Source: Pteria penguin
Taxonomy: Eukaryota; Mollusca; Bivalvia; Pterioida; Pteriidae
DNA: 64,000 nucleotides
Direction of reading: 5' to 3'
Assembly (NCBI GenBank): GCA_035048485.1
Contig: CM068580.1
Span: forward strand, 56,931,983 to 56,995,982
The notes below the pieces were generated by a model that had not been told where the DNA came from, did not search any database, and saw only the letters and a list, made by a program, of their open reading frames with translations. Shown one piece after another: positions 60,900 to 64,000 of this stretch. Position 1 is the first letter of the stretch, and each line of letters opens with the position of its first letter. The position numbers and the translations under genes are program-made.

Positions 60900-61330
60900 C
60901 GTAAAGATAATTAAATCTTTTTTTTTTTTTAGTTTTTAAACCTATTAAAAAGTTATTGTTGATGCTAGAATTATTTTTTTCACTTTACGAAGTTTACTCA
61001 CACTGTTGTATCTTTTAACGTATATGTAAAATACATATTTCAAGAAATTGTAAAAAAAAAAAACAAACAAACAAACAAAAAAAAAACCCAAAAGAAAAAC
61101 CACAAAAAAGAAACAACACAAAGATCGATTCTTGTTTCACACCATGCCTGGATTATTTCTTCTACTGGGGAGTCATTACCTGCTTGGTATTTTCCTAATT
61201 AATCTTGACCTTTGCAAAAGACTCTTCCAAAGTGGTAAGCTTTCTGCCATATTTCAAGGTTGAGACATATCTCTTTTAATAGACCATCACAGATAAGGTG
61301 AAAAAGTGGCCATATATGACATAAGACAGG
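60900..61330. other. Intron of the minus-strand gene, A/T-rich runs
   Basis: Poly-T at 60919-60931 and A-rich runs at 61050-61110. No exon. Confidence 0.5.
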
Positions 61331-61334
61331 TGGT

Positions 61335-61405
61335 CAATACTGTAAGAAGTCCAACAGAATTCAGATCAAGAACATTGTAATTCTGGACTAAGCATCTTAA
61401 CCACT
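61335..61405 (-). mobile_element. tRNA-like SINE head at the edge of the minisatellite
   Basis: Read in reverse complement: 'agcatggttcagtggttaag' (A-box region), then a degenerate anticodon region and 'cttgatctgaatt' at the B-box position. Its A-box end continues straight into the 32-bp repeats. Confidence 0.45.
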
Positions 61406-62578
61406 GAACCATGCTAGCTCAAAACACCTTTACCACTAGGCCATGCTAGCTCAAAACACCTTTACCACTGGACCATGTTAGCTCAAAACACCTTTACCAA
61501 AAGGCTATGCTAGCTCAAAACACCTTTACCACTATACCATGCTAGCTCAAAACACCTTTACCATTGGACCATGCTGGCTCAAAACACGTTTACCACTGGA
61601 CCATGTTAGTTCAAAACATCTTAACCACTGGACCATGTTTGCTCAAAAAAACCTTTACCATTGGACCATGCTAGCTCAAAATGCCTTTACCATATTAGCT
61701 CAAAACACATTTACCACTGGACCATGTTAGCTCAAAACACCTTTACCATTGGACCATGTTAGCTCAAAACACCTTTACCAATGAACCATGTTAGCTCAAT
61801 ACACCTTTATCATTGGTCCATGCTAGCTCAAAATGCCCTTAACACTATACCATATTAGCTCATACACCTTAACCACTGGAAAGTGCTAGCTCAAAACACC
61901 TTAACCACTGTACCACGTCACATGTAGCTCAAAAGACTTCTACCATCGCACTATGCTGACTCAAAATACCGTAATCACTGGACCATGCTAGCTCAAACAC
62001 CTTAATCAATGTATTATGCTAGCTAAAATCACCTAAGCATCGGACAATGCTAGCTCAAAATGTCTTAACCTCTGGACCATGCTAGCTCAAACCACTTTAA
62101 TCACTGTACCATGCTTACTCAAACTGCCTTAACCACTATATCATGTTAGCTCCAAACACCTTAACCACTGTACCATGCCAGCCCAAAACACCTTAATCAC
62201 TGGACCATCCTATTACATAACACTTTTACCACTGGACAATGCTACCTCAAAACATCTTAACCACTGTATTATGTTAGCTCAAAACACATTACCCATTGTA
62301 CCATGCTAGCTCAAATCACCTTAGCCACTAAATGATGCTAGCTAAAAACACCTTTACCACTGGACCATGCTAGCTCAAATAATCTTAACCACTGTACCAT
62401 GTTAACTCAAAGCACATTAATCATTGTATCATATTAGCTCAAAACACTTTAATCACTGTACCATGCTAGCTCAAAATATCTTACTCACTGCACCATTCTA
62501 GCTCAAAACACCTTAACCACTGTACCATTGCAGCTCAAAACACCTTTACCCCTGTACCATGCTAGCTCAAAATACCTT
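61381..62578. repeat. Minisatellite, 32-bp unit, about 37 copies
   Basis: Consensus 'ccatgctagctcaaaacacc' plus 'tttaccactgga'. Copies vary by single bases and small deletions. In reverse complement the unit reads 'catggtccagtggtaaaggt', which resembles the A-box segment of the tRNA-derived SINEs ('tgtggcctagtggataaggt'). It lies in the intron between the last two exons of the minus-strand gene. Confidence 0.95.
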
Positions 62579-62667
62579 TTGAAAATTGTCATGACATTTA
62601 TGTTTGTACTTTATATTAGTGTATATAACAGTCTTTCATCATTAAAAATCATTTGAAAGGACTTTAC

Positions 62668-62754
62668 TTTTGTAGCTGCCCTAGGAGAGGTTCAACATGA
62701 ACTGGATTGGAGAAATTCTTCTTCATCAGATATTCATTCATCCATGTGAAATTC
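62668..62754 (-). CDS. Penultimate exon of the minus-strand gene
   Basis: An 87-nt exon between acceptor TTGACTTACAG|G and donor CAAAA|GTAAAG on the minus strand. It reads 'NFTWMNEYLMKKNFSNPVHV' then 'EPLLGQLQ'. The split Lys codon fits the last exon exactly. Upstream exons must lie beyond the 54-bp satellite, outside the window. Family unknown. Confidence 0.65.
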
Positions 62755-62809
62755 CTGTAAGTCAAGATACATGTGTCAGTCAATGAGATCATTTTAGTCT
62801 GATCACAAA

Positions 62810-64000
62810 CTCAAATCCAGAGCACCTCACACACTCAGACATACAGCTCAGACATCTCATAAACTTATACATAAAGCACCTCTCAAGCTCAAACACACAG
62901 CATGGTCATCTCATAACCTTATACATAGAGCACCTCACAAGCTGAAACATACAGCATGGTCATCTCATAATCTTATACATAGAGCACCTCACAAGCTCAA
63001 ACACACAGCATGGTCATCTCATAATCTTATACATAGAGCACCTCACAAGCTCAAACACACAGCATGGTCATCTCATAACCTTATACATAGAGCACCTCAC
63101 AAGCTCAAACACACTGCATGGTCATCTCATAACCTTATACATAGAGCACCTCACAAGCTCAAACACACAGCATGGTCATCTCATAACCTTATACATAGAG
63201 CACCTCACAAGCTCAAACATACAGCATGGTCATCTCATGACCTTATACATAGAGCACCTCACAAGCTCAAACATACAGCACAGACATCTCATAAACTTAT
63301 ATATAGAGCACCTCACAAGCTCAAATATACAGCACGAACATCTCATAAACTATATATATAGCACCTCAAAAGCTATAACACACAGCACGGACATCTCATA
63401 AACTTATATATAGAGCACCTCACAAGCTCAAACACACAGCACATACATCTTAAGACCTTATACATATAGCACCTCACAAGCTCAAACACACAGCATGAAC
63501 ATCTTATAACCTTGTACATAGAGCACTTCACACACTCAGACATACAGCACAAACATCTCATGACCACACATATAGCACCTCACATGCTCAAACACAGCAT
63601 GAACATTTCATAACCTTGTACATAGAGCACCTCTCAAACTAAAACATACAGCATGGACATCTCATGACCTTATACATAGAGCACCTCACAAGCTCAAACA
63701 TACAGCACATACATCTCATGACCTTATACATAGAGCACCTCACAAGCTCAAACATATAGCATGGACATCTTATTACCTTACACATAGAGCACCTCACAAG
63801 CTCAAACATACAGCACAGACATCTCATGGCCTTACACATAGAGCACCTCACAAGCTCAAACATACAACATGGACATCTCATAACCTTATACATAGAACAC
63901 CTCCCAAACTCAAACATACAGTATGGACTTCTCATAACCTTATACATAGAGCACCTCACAAGCTCAAATATACAGTATGGACATCTCATAACTTTATACA
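62810..64000. repeat. Satellite, 54-bp unit, about 22 copies, runs off the end
   Basis: Unit 'agcacctcacaagctcaaac' plus 'atacagcatggacatctcat' plus 'aaccttatacatag'. Because 54 is a multiple of three, one minus-strand frame stays open as an 18-residue repeat ('MRCPCCMFELVRCSMYKV'), for example 63639-63989. I treat this as a consequence of the period, not as a gene. The array probably lies in an upstream intron of the minus-strand gene. Confidence 0.95.

Noticed and set aside
61539..61730. ORF with repeated GPCWLK/NTF-type residues
   Set aside because: Translation of the 32-bp minisatellite.

Overview
This is a eukaryotic, intron-rich, AT-rich window made mostly of repeats. Several signs suggest a molluscan, probably bivalve, genome: tRNA-derived SINEs with a conserved central domain and a TCAA/CAAA-type tail, many MITE-like foldbacks, Penelope-like retroelements (PLEs) including the permuted N-terminal GIY-YIG type, and large minisatellites. 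The species cannot be named from the sequence alone. There are no operons or ribosome binding sites; genes are recognised by splice signals, reading-phase continuity and protein-like composition.

Layout. 0-8 kb: dispersed repeats and a decayed PLE in canonical order (reverse transcriptase, then C-terminal GIY-YIG) on the minus strand. 8.4-18.6 kb: the main gene, plus strand. Six phase-compatible exons encode a single-pass membrane protein with a very long disordered cytoplasmic tail, 645 codons of it in one last exon ending just before an AATAAA. 18.6-22 kb: a MITE and the C-terminal exon of a Ctr-family copper transporter (minus). 22.5-24.6 kb: a 2-kb array of 43-bp repeats resembling the 3' region of the PLE at 3.3 kb. 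25.1-28.3 kb: a long broken PLE of the permuted type (GIY-YIG before RT), minus. 29.0-30.0 kb: a 62-63-bp satellite. 30-42 kb: intergenic, with microsatellites, SINEs, two long-arm foldbacks and one weak exon candidate.

42.5-43.9 kb: a 5'-truncated LINE. 46.9-50.1 kb: a nested locus, in which a short Crypton-related (DUF3504-type core-binding domain) reading frame is split by a LINE and flanked by two inverted repeats. 52.4-52.9 kb: a small lysine-rich ORF of unknown function. 57.5-58.9 kb: three near-perfect hairpins within 1.4 kb. 60.6-62.8 kb: the last two exons of an unrecognised minus-strand gene, with a 32-bp minisatellite in the intron whose unit resembles the A-box region of a tRNA-derived SINE. 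62.8-64 kb: a 54-bp satellite running off the window.

The most interesting points are the two PLE architectures in one window, satellites that seem to have grown from retroelement pieces, and the Crypton-like locus. The host genes do not form an evident pathway. All exon models come from reading the sequence and need transcript support.
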